The notes under the pieces were generated by a model. That model had not been told where the DNA came from. It made no database searches and saw only the letters and a list, made by a program, of their open reading frames with translations. Both the position numbers and the translations under genes were made by a program. A DNA stretch of 64,000 nt from Mucilaginibacter pankratovii. Lineage in GTDB: Bacteria > Bacteroidota > Bacteroidia > Sphingobacteriales > Sphingobacteriaceae. Positions 43,831 through 52,814 of this stretch are shown piece by piece (the stretch's first letter is position 1; each line of letters starts with the position of its first letter). The DNA lies in contig NZ_JACWMY010000006.1 of NCBI RefSeq assembly GCF_014773265.1, forward strand, positions 248,001 through 312,000, written 5' to 3'.

Positions 43831-43856
43831 CAAAGTTAATAAGAATTAGTCTAAAT
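43831..43856 (-). promoter_or_regulatory. Promoter and palindromic operator of the ankyrin-DUF2271-PepSY operon (site 3)
   Basis: On the minus strand TAACTTTG (43831-43838) matches the -7 TAnnTTTG element. The adjoining 19-bp site 43838-43856, plus strand AATAAGAAT-T-AGTCTAAAT, lies in the spacer where a repressor would block initiation. It shares AAT-T-A and TCTAAAT with the sites flanking the receptor promoter, so both transcription units are probably under one regulator. Confidence 0.6.
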
Positions 43857-43918
43857 AAGGATGGAATTTTAAATTTGTTCATTTAGCCGTTGTAGGTTGA
43901 TAAAATCACCATGTTCGG

Positions 43919-43970
43919 GCTTGTTCGGGCTGTTCGCGCCGCATACCGAACGCGAACAGCCCGAACAAGC
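43919..43970. repeat. Perfect 20-bp inverted repeat with 12-nt loop
   Basis: The left arm 43919-43938 (GCTTGTTCGGGCTGTTCGCG) is exactly complementary to the right arm 43951-43970. No T-run follows on either strand, so it is not a simple terminator. It lies in the 370-bp gap between the divergent ankyrin and GH28 genes. GTTCGGGCT is repeated directly at the left edge. Confidence 0.75.
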
Positions 43971-44171
43971 AATTGAAATTATTGCCAAAACCCGGTACCG
44001 TTAGTGGTTTATTGTAAAATTGACTTCTCCGGGTTAGTATTAAGGAATGGCAAAACGCTGGCAACGATTGCGTAGATTTTGCGCGTTAAGTATTACAGGT
44101 AAGCGCGGTAAAATCATTAATATCGTATTTTAGATACCCCACCCATTGTTAACCGGAACCAATATATTGCC

Positions 44172-45695
44172 ATGAAGAATTTTTTTAGATACCTGGTATG
44201 TTGCCTGCTGGCTTTCAGTGGGGTAGCGAACGCGCAGCAAATGCCTGTGTCATTCAAAACTTTTTTTAATGTGAGGGCGTACGGTGCCAAAGGAGATGGC
44301 AGGCAATTAGATAGCAAAGCAATTGATAAAGCTATTAGTGTCTGTGCGGCGGCGGGCGGCGGTACAGTTTATTTGCCGGCCGGTACCTATTTAAGCGGGA
44401 GTATCCATTTAAAAAGTAACATCAATTTATTTATAGATGCAGGTGCTACCATTTTGGGCGCTCCGCCCGAATTAAAAGCTTATGACGATGCCGAACCGTT
44501 TACCGATACCGCTTACCAGGATGGCGGGCATACTTATTTTCATAACAGCTTAATTTGGGGCGAAAACCTCACCAATGTTTCTATCACCGGGCGGGGGATG
44601 ATCAATGGCGGCGGCCTTACCAGTAAAGACCACGAGCATATGGGCAACCCAACAGGCGGTGCAATAGGTACCGGCGATAAAGCTATCGCTATTAAATTAT
44701 CCAGCAATATCCTCATCAGGGATGTTACCATTTTTCATGGCGGGCATTTTGCCATTTTACTTACAGGCTGCAACATGGTAACGCTGGATAACCTTACCAT
44801 TGATACTAACCGCGATGGTATTGATATAGATTGCTGCACCCATACCACGGTATCCAACTGCCGGGTAAATTCGCCCAATGACGATGCCATTTGCCCTAAA
44901 AGCTCTTATGCCCTAAACCGGCCTTTTATTACCGAAAACCTCACGATAGTTAGCTGCCAGGTATCGGGTTTTAAGGAAGGTACGTTGCTTGATGGCACCA
45001 TGATACCGCAAAAGGCGGGCTGGTCTAACGGGCGCATCAAGTTTGGTACCGAATCTAACGGAGGGTTTCGTAATTGTGTGGTAACCAATTGCACCTTTCG
45101 CGCCTGCAACGGGCTCGCGCTGGAAGAGGTTGACGGCGGTATTATGGATAACATCATCGTATCCAACATCACCATGATGGATATTTCGCACTATCCCATC
45201 TACGTAACACTTGGCCGGCGCAACCGCGGGCCAAAGGCTACAACCAAAATGGGCGTAGCCAAAAATATTTTGATCAGCAACATTTCAGTTACCGGTGCCG
45301 ATGCCATGAGCGGCATCCAAATAACCGGTTCGCCGGGTTATCCACTGGAGAATATCACATTGCAAAATATCTCGGTAGAATACAAAGGCGGCGGTACAAA
45401 AGAGCAAGGCGAAAAGCCCTTCCCCGAACTGGAACGTGGCTATCCCGAACCATTCCTGTTAGGGCCAAACCCGGCTTACGGTTTGTTTGCCCGGCATGTA
45501 AAAGGACTTCGCCTGTTTAATTTATCCTTCACCACTAAAACCCGCGACGACAGGCCTGCGTTAATTTTAAACGATGTTGATGGCCTGGAAATAGACAGGT
45601 TTAAGGTACCGCAGGTTGCTGGTAATAAACTATACCGGTTTACGGATGTAAGCAATGCAGATATCAGCAATGCTGCATGGATTGATGTTAAATAA
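44172..45695 (+). CDS. GH28-fold (polygalacturonase-like) secreted protein, divergent active site
   Basis: A 507-residue secreted parallel-beta-helix protein. Signal peptide to about residue 22 ('LAFSGVANAQ'), then 'FNVRAYGAKGDGRQLDSKAI' (cited as the family's start block), 'GGGTVYLPAGTY' and 'NRDGIDID' near 217, 'SPNDDAI' near 236. The canonical G-H-G block is replaced by 'NGRIKFGTESNGG', where the His is missing, and the place of the canonical R-I-K is taken by 'NGLALEEVDGG'. The fold is clear; polygalacturonase activity is not assured. It stands alone, without a SusC/D pair. Confidence 0.8.
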   Translation: MKNFFRYLVCCLLAFSGVANAQQMPVSFKTFFNVRAYGAKGDGRQLDSKAIDKAISVCAAAGGGTVYLPAGTYLSGSIHLKSNINLFIDAGATILGAPPELKAYDDAEPFTDTAYQDGGHTYFHNSLIWGENLTNVSITGRGMINGGGLTSKDHEHMGNPTGGAIGTGDKAIAIKLSSNILIRDVTIFHGGHFAILLTGCNMVTLDNLTIDTNRDGIDIDCCTHTTVSNCRVNSPNDDAICPKSSYALNRPFITENLTIVSCQVSGFKEGTLLDGTMIPQKAGWSNGRIKFGTESNGGFRNCVVTNCTFRACNGLALEEVDGGIMDNIIVSNITMMDISHYPIYVTLGRRNRGPKATTKMGVAKNILISNISVTGADAMSGIQITGSPGYPLENITLQNISVEYKGGGTKEQGEKPFPELERGYPEPFLLGPNPAYGLFARHVKGLRLFNLSFTTKTRDDRPALILNDVDGLEIDRFKVPQVAGNKLYRFTDVSNADISNAAWIDVK

Positions 45696-46014
45696 ACTTG
45701 CTTTTTTTTCGGCCTGCTATTTCCGCGGGTAATAACTGGACATCAAGGTTTTCGGTCTCATCTCCTCAGATCAGCGTGTTTCGTCAATATTAAATTTCGG
45801 CTATTTTTTGATTTGGCAGATTTACAACTCCACTTTATTTCTTATTTTTAGTCCTTCAAACGGCCTTGGTTCTAAAGCTGATCTCTGCACTACCTGCAGA
45901 TAGATTGCTTACAAGGTTGTTTTCTGATGGCGTGAAAGAGATTATATCTACTGTTACACTGTTCAAACAACGTTGCCCCTAATTTATGAATCACAATAAT
46001 CAAAATCACAAGCA
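45696..46014. other. Gene-free stretch, no feature recognised
   Basis: The stretch is T-rich, with no credible ORF, repeat or clear TAnnTTTG promoter. It presumably holds the promoter of the alpha/beta hydrolase gene starting at 46015. Confidence 0.5.
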
Positions 46015-46836
46015 ATGAGTAAAATCACAGTAAAAGACGGAACCGAAATTTATTACAAGGACTGGGGAACAGGGCAACCGCTGGTTTTTCATCATGGCTG
46101 GCCTTTATCCGGCGATGACTGGGATGCGCAAATGATGTTTTTCCTTGCACAGGGGTTTAGGGTTATTGCCCATGACCGCCGCGGGCACGGGCGATCGAGC
46201 CAAACTGATACCGGGAACGAAATGGACACCTACGCGGCCGATGTGGCTGAGCTTACCGAAGCGCTCGACTTAAAAGACGCCGTGCATATTGGCCACTCTA
46301 CAGGTGGTGGCGAAGTAATACGTTATGTAGCTAAGTACGGAAAAGGCCGTGTAGCCAAAGCTGTGCTCATCAGCGCGGTTACGCCTATCATGGTGAAAAC
46401 CGAGGATAACCCTGATGGTATCCCATTGGAAATATTCGACGGGATCCGCGAAGGTACGGCATCGCAAAGGCCCCAATATTTCCAGGATTTTACCTTGCCC
46501 TTTTACGGGTATAACCGCGAAGGAGCTAAAATATCACAAGGGGTTAGAGACAATTGGTGGCGCCAGGGAATGATGGGCGGTATAAAGGCACATTATGACT
46601 GTATCAAAGCTTTTTCGGAAACAGATTTTACCGAAGATCTTAAAAGTGTAGATGTGCCTGTACTGGTAATGCACGGCGATGACGATCAGATCGTTCCGTT
46701 CCCGCTTACGGGAGCAAAGGCAGTAAAGCTTTTGAAAAACGGCACCCTGATTTCTTACCCGGGTTTCCCGCATGGTATGCCTACCACCGAGGCTGCAACT
46801 ATTAACAAGGATCTTTTGGCTTTTATTAAATCGTAA
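46015..46836 (+). CDS. Alpha/beta hydrolase (non-haem chloroperoxidase-like)
   Basis: A 273-residue cytoplasmic hydrolase (no signal peptide). '[17 protein letters not shown]' and '[12 protein letters not shown]' are typical of the chloroperoxidase/arylesterase group. The nucleophile elbow is 'GHSTGGGE' near residue 95, the acid 'HGDDDQIVP' near 224 and the His 'GFPHGM' near 253, so the triad is intact. Usually acts as an esterase or perhydrolase; substrate unknown. It is monocistronic, with a bidirectional terminator downstream. Confidence 0.88.
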   Translation: MSKITVKDGTEIYYKDWGTGQPLVFHHGWPLSGDDWDAQMMFFLAQGFRVIAHDRRGHGRSSQTDTGNEMDTYAADVAELTEALDLKDAVHIGHSTGGGEVIRYVAKYGKGRVAKAVLISAVTPIMVKTEDNPDGIPLEIFDGIREGTASQRPQYFQDFTLPFYGYNREGAKISQGVRDNWWRQGMMGGIKAHYDCIKAFSETDFTEDLKSVDVPVLVMHGDDDQIVPFPLTGAKAVKLLKNGTLISYPGFPHGMPTTEAATINKDLLAFIKS

Positions 46837-46856
46837 GTAAAAATCAAAGCATAATA

Positions 46857-46893
46857 AAAGGGCTGTCGCTATTTTATAGTGACGGCCCTTTCT
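46857..46893. terminator. Bidirectional terminator
   Basis: AAAGGGCTGTCGCT pairs with AGTGACGGCCCTTT around an AT-rich loop, with one G-T pair. It lies between the convergent hydrolase and porin genes and has A/T flanks on both sides. Confidence 0.75.
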
Positions 46894-46930
46894 GTATAAT
46901 CGGCATACATCCCATTCTATTGCACATAAT

Positions 46931-48304
46931 TTAAAATTTAAACGTAATGGTACTGCCAACCATAATAATATCCTTACCCGGCCCGCTTTCTTTTAAATAA
47001 TCGCCGGCGCTAAACCAGGTGATCTCCTGCCTGAAATACAGATATCTGTTTGGCGTATATTCAAGGGCCGTACCCAGCTGGCCGCCAATTTTCCTTGAAC
47101 GGGTGTTTTTGCCCGAGTAGAGTAATTTGCTGTTCACCGCGTATAGTCCGTCGTTCTTGCTCATACGCCAAAACAGGTCGTAATCTTCGGAAAGGGTTAG
47201 CGTCTTTGATAGCGATACCTGCACATACGGGTGCGCATCCAGTAAATTTGAGGGGCCGATCAGGGCGGCGAGCCCGAAGTATGAGCCTTTTGGAAAAAGC
47301 GGGTTAAAGGTGTTCAGTTTGCCATCGTTGTAGTTTTTGTCGCCGCTTATGGCTTCGGCTTTTAAGCCTATCAATGGTGTTAAAGCGGCCTTATCAAACG
47401 TGTAAGATATATTGGCGGATGCTGTCCAGGCAGCTATCGTGCTGTTGCCAAGCTTTCCAAATTGATATAAACCCTCTAAATCGTACTGCCAGGTTGGCGA
47501 ATTTTTCCAGATACGGGTACCAATGGAATGCCTCATCTCGCGGCCTTTGCCATCATCAAACGAGGCTGTTTTTTTATTGATGCCAAGATAATACACATCT
47601 ACATTTTGCAACACTGGTACTTTATTGATCACCGCGTAACTACCCCAGAATTTTACGTTGCTGTTAAACGCGTCATCAAATATATTGGGTTTTGCCTGCA
47701 CATAGTGGCTGTAAAAAACATCCAGTTTTACTTTCTTGCTGCCAAACATCACTTTCGCGCCATCAAACGATTGCCTGTTGTTTGGCGCTTCGCGTACGGC
47801 AACCAGCCTTTGCGAGCCGTAGGATAATTCCTGGCGGCCAAACCTTAGGGTGAGGCTATTGCTTTTATTGAAAGGAAAGGAGAGGTCGGCAAATGCCTGG
47901 TGAAGGTCCAGCGGGTTGTTATCTACAGCCGACGGGTCTTCTGCCTGCCCGTTGGCTAAACTGCTTTGTAGTTGAACAAATGTGCGGAAATGCCTGCCCG
48001 CATGAAAATCAACGTGCCCCAGGTAACGGGAAAGCACAAAGCCATCATTATCGGCAGGCGAGGAGCCCCAGTCGGGGTTTTTGTAATAAAAGTATTGATA
48101 ACGCACCTCGCCGCCCAAACTAAAATATGTTTGTTTGTTGCGCGATACCGGGTTAAATTTAAGCTGATGATACCAATTGGTGGTGGTATCCTTTGCGAGG
48201 TAGGCATAGTTCTCGTCGAACCGTGATGATTTAAAAGCGCCTGTTTGTGCAAAGCAGGTAAGCGATGCCAGGATGATGGCCAGGGTTATGCTAAATGTTT
48301 TCAT
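46931..48304 (-). CDS. Alginate-export-type outer-membrane porin
   Basis: A 457-residue barrel protein: signal peptide ('IILASLTCFAQ'), 'GGEVRYQYFYYKNPDW' and 'GYLGHVD'-like barrel turns, and 'RFGRQELSYGSQRLV', the diagnostic block of the alginate_exp family. It ends in an aromatic residue ('TITFKF'), as outer-membrane barrels do. I use ATG 48304 rather than the frame from 48325. Such porins usually pass sugars or acidic polymers; the substrate is unknown. Transcribed alone toward the terminator at 46857. Confidence 0.8.
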   Translation of the reverse strand: MKTFSITLAIILASLTCFAQTGAFKSSRFDENYAYLAKDTTTNWYHQLKFNPVSRNKQTYFSLGGEVRYQYFYYKNPDWGSSPADNDGFVLSRYLGHVDFHAGRHFRTFVQLQSSLANGQAEDPSAVDNNPLDLHQAFADLSFPFNKSNSLTLRFGRQELSYGSQRLVAVREAPNNRQSFDGAKVMFGSKKVKLDVFYSHYVQAKPNIFDDAFNSNVKFWGSYAVINKVPVLQNVDVYYLGINKKTASFDDGKGREMRHSIGTRIWKNSPTWQYDLEGLYQFGKLGNSTIAAWTASANISYTFDKAALTPLIGLKAEAISGDKNYNDGKLNTFNPLFPKGSYFGLAALIGPSNLLDAHPYVQVSLSKTLTLSEDYDLFWRMSKNDGLYAVNSKLLYSGKNTRSRKIGGQLGTALEYTPNRYLYFRQEITWFSAGDYLKESGPGKDIIMVGSTITFKF

Positions 48305-48373
48305 GTAAAACAATAGCCAAAGCAAAGGCCGTTTATTTAAGTTATTGATTTACAGTATTTTGTTTGTAATGAA

Positions 48374-48409
48374 AAGGGTCGAACTACGCTATATCGTAAT
48401 TCGACCCTT
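48374..48409 (-). terminator. Terminator after the sigma-54 regulator gene
   Basis: AAGGGTCGAA pairs with TTCGACCCTT, with an inner TACG/CGTA stem. On the minus strand a short T-run follows. Confidence 0.6.
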
Positions 48410-48438
48410 CATTAAATACGATATAAAGTGGCTACCAA

Positions 48439-50379
48439 TCAGCCACCTACGTGTTTACGGGTGATGCCCAGCCGTTTCATTTTTGAATTTAAGGTGGTTG
48501 ACGGCACATCCAGCAGCTCCGCCGCGCCGCCCGGTCCCGAAATACGGCCGTTACATTTTTTAAGTACCGTTAATATGTACTCCCGTTCATTATCGTCAAT
48601 GGTTTTCACTTTTGCGTCGCTAACGGCAACATCTGTTTCCGGTTTTGCCGAAGGCAGGCTTATCCGCTCTATCACATTGCCCCGGTTTAGCAGCACATTG
48701 CGCTCTATTAGGTGTTCCAGCTCCCGTATGTTACCGGGCCAGTGGTAATGAGCCAGATCATTTAAGGCCTGGGGCGATATACTCATCCCGGCTTTGCCTG
48801 CCCGCTCGGCATATTTTGCAACAAAATGTTCAGCCAGCTCAGGTATGTCCTCCTTCCGCTCGCGCAGGGCAGGCAGCACTATCGGGAAGATGTTTAAACG
48901 GTAATACAGGTCGAGCCGGAATTTGCCTGCGGCCACTTCTTTCTCCAGGTTGCAATTGGTTGCGGCTATTATCCGCACATCTACGCGGATGGTTTCTTTC
49001 CCACCAAGGCGTTCTATTTCTTTTTCCTGTAATACCCGCAGCAGTTTAGATTGCGCTTCTAAGGGCAGCTCGCCTATCTCATCCAAAAATATAGTGCCGC
49101 CTGCCGCCTGCTCAAATTTGCCTACACGCTTTTCAACAGCCCCGGTAAAGGCCCCTTTTTCGTGGCCGAACAATTCCGATTCGATAAGATGCGTGGGCAG
49201 GGCCGCGCAATTCACTACGATAATCTGTTTTTTACTGCGCGCCGAACGTGAATGGATGGATTTGGCAAACCGCTCTTTCCCGGTACCGCTTTCGCCAAGT
49301 ATCAAAACAGAGGTTTCCATAGGGGCAACCAGTGTAAGGTGGTCCAGCGCGGTAAGCAAAAGGTGGCTGCTGCCTATCATACCATCAAAACCCTTGTGAA
49401 GCTTTTGTTGGGGCGCCGCATTTGGCTTTATGGCCGGGGAGGTTGGTTTCGCGTTTTTATGGCTTACAAAAAGGCCATCAATAGCCATCGACAGTGGTTT
49501 TTGGAGCTTGTTGATCAGGGCGAGGTGCCTGCTGGTGTAAATATCATCCTTACGGCTATAGAACGAAAACGTAAAGCCGGGCCTGCCGGTAACGGGTACG
49601 TACATCACGAGGTTCGATTTCATTTGGAACGTCCTCGCTACAAATCGTTTGGCCACGTTATATTTACAACGGTCTGTAAAATCATCTTCGTTGTACACCG
49701 CAGAAAAGGTATCATCGGTAGATGGTTCCTGGAGTTTAAGCAGATCGGCCTTTTTTAAGCCGGATATATTCATCAGCTCATCAAAACCAATTACTTGGTA
49801 ATCGTTAAAGCTGGTACGCAAAAAGCTGACGCCGTCATAGGGTAAACTATCCAGGTTTTTCATGCCAACTGCCAGGTAATCAAAAGGTACATAAGGCTGT
49901 ATGGTTTTAGCTATCTTTAAGAATTTCTGGCTCCATTCTGTTTCTTCGCCAAGGATATCTATCAGGGCGCTTTGCAGCATCTGCTCGTTATTTCGCTTTA
50001 GCAGCATGTTTTGCTCGTGCAAATACTGGGCAATTTCCAGGCTTACCAGTACATCCTTCTCGCGGAAGGGTTTTACCATAAAGCCATAGGGCTGGGTGGC
50101 TTTCGCCTCTTCTAATATCTTCTGGTTAGAATTGGCCGATAGGTAAACAAAAGCTATCTGCTCTTCGGCCAGTTGTTTGGCCAGGTCTATACCCGTAAGT
50201 TTACCTTTTAAGTGAATATCCAACAGTACCAGCTGCGGCTTTTGGCGGGCAATGATCTCCCTGGCCTCTTCAACCGAATCGGCTATATCGCAAATATCGT
50301 AACCGGCTTTTTCCAGCATCATAGATAGATCGTTGGCTACAATAAACTCGTCTTCTACTATTAGTATCTTTTTGCTCAT
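48439..50379 (-). CDS. Sigma-54-dependent response regulator (NtrC family)
   Basis: A 646-residue activator. The receiver domain covers about 1-120 ('ILIVEDEFIVANDL', acceptor in 'LVLLDIHLKG' near residue 54). A middle region of about 200 residues resembles a GAF-type sensor. The AAA+ domain starts near 345: Walker A 'GESGTGKERF' near 361, sigma-54 contact loop 'GAFTGA' near 408, 'GTIFLDEIGEL', 'RFRLDLYYRLN'. A Fis-type helix-turn-helix ends it. The GAFTGA loop shows it truly works with sigma-54. It overlaps the kinase gene by 4 bp (ATGA). A sigma-54-like promoter is upstream of the divergent hydrolase genes. Confidence 0.9.
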   Translation of the reverse strand: MSKKILIVEDEFIVANDLSMMLEKAGYDICDIADSVEEAREIIARQKPQLVLLDIHLKGKLTGIDLAKQLAEEQIAFVYLSANSNQKILEEAKATQPYGFMVKPFREKDVLVSLEIAQYLHEQNMLLKRNNEQMLQSALIDILGEETEWSQKFLKIAKTIQPYVPFDYLAVGMKNLDSLPYDGVSFLRTSFNDYQVIGFDELMNISGLKKADLLKLQEPSTDDTFSAVYNEDDFTDRCKYNVAKRFVARTFQMKSNLVMYVPVTGRPGFTFSFYSRKDDIYTSRHLALINKLQKPLSMAIDGLFVSHKNAKPTSPAIKPNAAPQQKLHKGFDGMIGSSHLLLTALDHLTLVAPMETSVLILGESGTGKERFAKSIHSRSARSKKQIIVVNCAALPTHLIESELFGHEKGAFTGAVEKRVGKFEQAAGGTIFLDEIGELPLEAQSKLLRVLQEKEIERLGGKETIRVDVRIIAATNCNLEKEVAAGKFRLDLYYRLNIFPIVLPALRERKEDIPELAEHFVAKYAERAGKAGMSISPQALNDLAHYHWPGNIRELEHLIERNVLLNRGNVIERISLPSAKPETDVAVSDAKVKTIDDNEREYILTVLKKCNGRISGPGGAAELLDVPSTTLNSKMKRLGITRKHVGG

Positions 50380-52499
50380 GATGATAAGGATTGGTGGTTT
50401 TTAATAGGTTTTGAAAGCTTCTCGTTGATAAATTTGATGATGATGGTTAGGCCGTCGCGATTCTCAACTGTAAAGGTGCCGCTGAGCTGTTTGCTCAGGC
50501 CCCTCATTAAACTCATACCTAAGGTTTTGCTTTTAGAGAGGCTGGCCGCTGCCGTGGTGCCAATACCGTTGTCGCTTATCTGTAATTCGTAGTTACCTTC
50601 TCCCAGATCCGCTAAAGTGATCTTTATCTTACCGTCGGCATCCTGCGGGAAAGCGTATTTGATGGAATTGGTGATGGCCTCATTCAAGATAAGGCCCAGC
50701 GGTACAGATTTAGTTACATCCAATTCTATAGGTGCTATATCAACATCAAACTTAATTCTTGATGCTGTATCAAAGCTATCGCTTAAATACTGAACAAGAT
50801 CGCCAATGTAGGCCGGCATATTTACCAGCGCCAGGTTTTCAGATTGATAGAGTTTTTGGTGGATAAGCGAAATAGACTGCATCCGGTGCCGGCTCTCCCT
50901 GATGGCTTTGTAGGCAAGATCATCACTAAGGTATGACGATTGCGTATTAAGCAGGCTGATCACGATCTGGAGGTTGTTTTTCACCCGGTGATGGATCTCT
51001 TTCATCAGCCACTCCTTTTCCTCGAGCAGGTTATCTTTCTCGGCAATCAGGTTGGTAAGCGATCGGTTTTGCAGGTTGATCTCGGTTTGCTGTACCTGCA
51101 ACTTGCGGTTAACCCGCTGCTTAAGCAAATAGCGGTTATAGCTGAGGCCGAGCAACAGGGCCAACAATATGGTGGCGGCAATGTAAAGTTTTTGTGCAGT
51201 TGCCTGTAGCTGAGCCTGTTTTTTTAGTATGGCGATATTGCTTTCTTTAGATTTAAGCTCTTGGTCTTTTTTTTCTGTTTTATATTGAATTTCTAACTGG
51301 GCTATCTGCTTGGTTGTTTTTTCATTAAAGAGCAAGTTCCTTAGTTCGGTATATTTTCTAAAATTCCTTAGCTCGCTTACTTCGTCACCTGCTAAAGAGT
51401 CTATTTGGTACAGCGTTTTATAAGCGTTGCTCAGTACGGCATTATTAGATGTTCTTCTGCCTATTTCCTGGTATTTGGTGGCATGTATCTTTGCATTTTT
51501 ATAATCTGCTGCAGCCATAAAATATAAAGCGGCGGTTTGTTGAATAAGTTCCTGGCTCCTATCGTTCTCATTCATCGCCGATGCGAAACGAAGCAAAGTA
51601 TCACAAAACCTTTTTGCCGGGCCAGGCTGTTTTAATGCCACAAGCATATTAAGATAACATATGTTAACAAAGATCTTGTTTTCCAGGTCCTTCGGATGGT
51701 ACTGCCTTTCCATCTCTTTCATCAGTAAATAACCTTCCCGGGGCTTGTGTAAAAGCTTTAAGGTGTTGGCAACATTATAAGCCAGTAGGATGACAGAATT
51801 AACATCGTGATTTTTTTGCGCTATTAATAATGATTTTTGAAAATAGATAAGCGATTGATCGTATTGCTTGATGGTATAATAGGTAACCCCGAGGCGGTTA
51901 AAAATAGTGCACAGCATTAAGGAAGTATCGCCTACGGCTTCTGCTGTACGCACAGCAAGTAACCCATATTTCAATGCTTCGTCGTAGTTCCCAAGGCGGG
52001 AGTTCACACTACCTATTAGATCATATAACCCTTGCAGGTCCTTTTTATTGGTAGATTGATACAATAACAGCGACTTTTTTAGTGCAGACAACGATTTTGG
52101 AAAATTGCTTTCAACCTGGTAAAAATCGCCCAGAATGTTAAGCGTGGCGGCAGCTCTGTCGTTAGCGCCAGCACTGGTAAATAAAGCAAGGGCCTGTTCG
52201 TAATAAGCGATCCTTTTATCGTAGCCGGTGCCGTGAAAGAACTGATAGTATTCCTCCATTTTAAGCCAGGCTTCGGCGGCTTCTCTTACCTGCCCTTTTT
52301 TTAAATAGATGGATATGGCTGTGCGTATATCAGCATTGCACTTAACGCTGTCGTTTTTCAACGTCCAGGCTTTGGCAGATGCCATGTAGCGGTCGCCTTC
52401 ACTTTTTGCAGCGGGCTGGGCCGCTTGTGACCAGGCTTGCAGGCAGACGAACGACAGAACAAAAAATGCTAAAAGCCGCTTGTAAGTTATCTTATTCAT
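50376..52499 (-). CDS. TPR-containing sensor histidine kinase (HisKA_2 type)
   Basis: A 707-residue kinase: signal peptide ('FFVLSFVCLQAWSQ'), about seven TPR units between residues 60 and 400 in the periplasm, one membrane helix near 448-466 ('LYIAATILLALLLGLSY'), a coiled-coil, then HisKA_2 with 'WLMKEIHHRVKNNLQ' near residue 500 (phosphorylated His) and a HATPase with 'LGLILNEAITNSIKYAF' and 'ISDNGIG'. I chose ATG 52499; the frame from 52556 adds a stretch without signal-like features. It should phosphorylate the sigma-54 regulator encoded after it. The TPRs presumably sense a periplasmic protein or ligand. Confidence 0.88.
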   Translation of the reverse strand: MNKITYKRLLAFFVLSFVCLQAWSQAAQPAAKSEGDRYMASAKAWTLKNDSVKCNADIRTAISIYLKKGQVREAAEAWLKMEEYYQFFHGTGYDKRIAYYEQALALFTSAGANDRAAATLNILGDFYQVESNFPKSLSALKKSLLLYQSTNKKDLQGLYDLIGSVNSRLGNYDEALKYGLLAVRTAEAVGDTSLMLCTIFNRLGVTYYTIKQYDQSLIYFQKSLLIAQKNHDVNSVILLAYNVANTLKLLHKPREGYLLMKEMERQYHPKDLENKIFVNICYLNMLVALKQPGPAKRFCDTLLRFASAMNENDRSQELIQQTAALYFMAAADYKNAKIHATKYQEIGRRTSNNAVLSNAYKTLYQIDSLAGDEVSELRNFRKYTELRNLLFNEKTTKQIAQLEIQYKTEKKDQELKSKESNIAILKKQAQLQATAQKLYIAATILLALLLGLSYNRYLLKQRVNRKLQVQQTEINLQNRSLTNLIAEKDNLLEEKEWLMKEIHHRVKNNLQIVISLLNTQSSYLSDDLAYKAIRESRHRMQSISLIHQKLYQSENLALVNMPAYIGDLVQYLSDSFDTASRIKFDVDIAPIELDVTKSVPLGLILNEAITNSIKYAFPQDADGKIKITLADLGEGNYELQISDNGIGTTAAASLSKSKTLGMSLMRGLSKQLSGTFTVENRDGLTIIIKFINEKLSKPIKNHQSLSS

Positions 52500-52634
52500 T
52501 ATCTCGTTACTACCATGCGCGATAAGGTTCAAAACGCAAGCCTTAAATATAAACAATTGTTTATTAGTGTTTTATATAATAGGAGCATCCTGTGTTTACC
52601 GTATATCGCAGCTGATGACGATATATCGCCATTT

Positions 52635-52709
52635 GACGAAAAGGGCTCTCCTTTTAACTGCTAATCCCACATTACCTTATCTCGCCGCTTTTCGTCGTAA
52701 GATAACGAC
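52635..52709. promoter_or_regulatory. Cluster of inverted repeats, candidate activator-binding region
   Basis: GACGAAAAG (52635-52643) and CTTTTCGTC (52688-52696) are inverted copies. GTCGT and ACGAC (52694-52698, 52705-52709) form a second pair just beyond. The palindrome CGATATATCG lies just before (about 52619-52628). This layout, 60-130 bp upstream of the sigma-54-like promoter, fits enhancer sites for the NtrC-type regulator encoded next door. Confidence 0.4.
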
Positions 52710-52770
52710 ATAAAGTAACCAGTTTTGCCTCTTTAATTTCAAGTAGCTGTATATCAATTACTTGATTAAT

Positions 52771-52785
52771 TGGTATTGCCATTGT
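52771..52785 (+). promoter_or_regulatory. Candidate sigma-54 promoter
   Basis: TGGTA at 52771 and TTGT ending at 52785 give GG-N10-GT; the consensus is TGGCA...TTGC with GG-N10-GC, so one of the four key bases differs. It lies 29 bp before ATG 52815 and faces the hydrolase gene run. Confidence 0.45.
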
Positions 52786-52814
52786 TTTAATGGGTCATAT
52801 CAATTTAACAACAG

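Noticed and set aside
43802-43882. N-terminal extension of the ankyrin frame
   Set aside because: It covers the -7 element and the operator; the signal peptide begins at ATG 43801.
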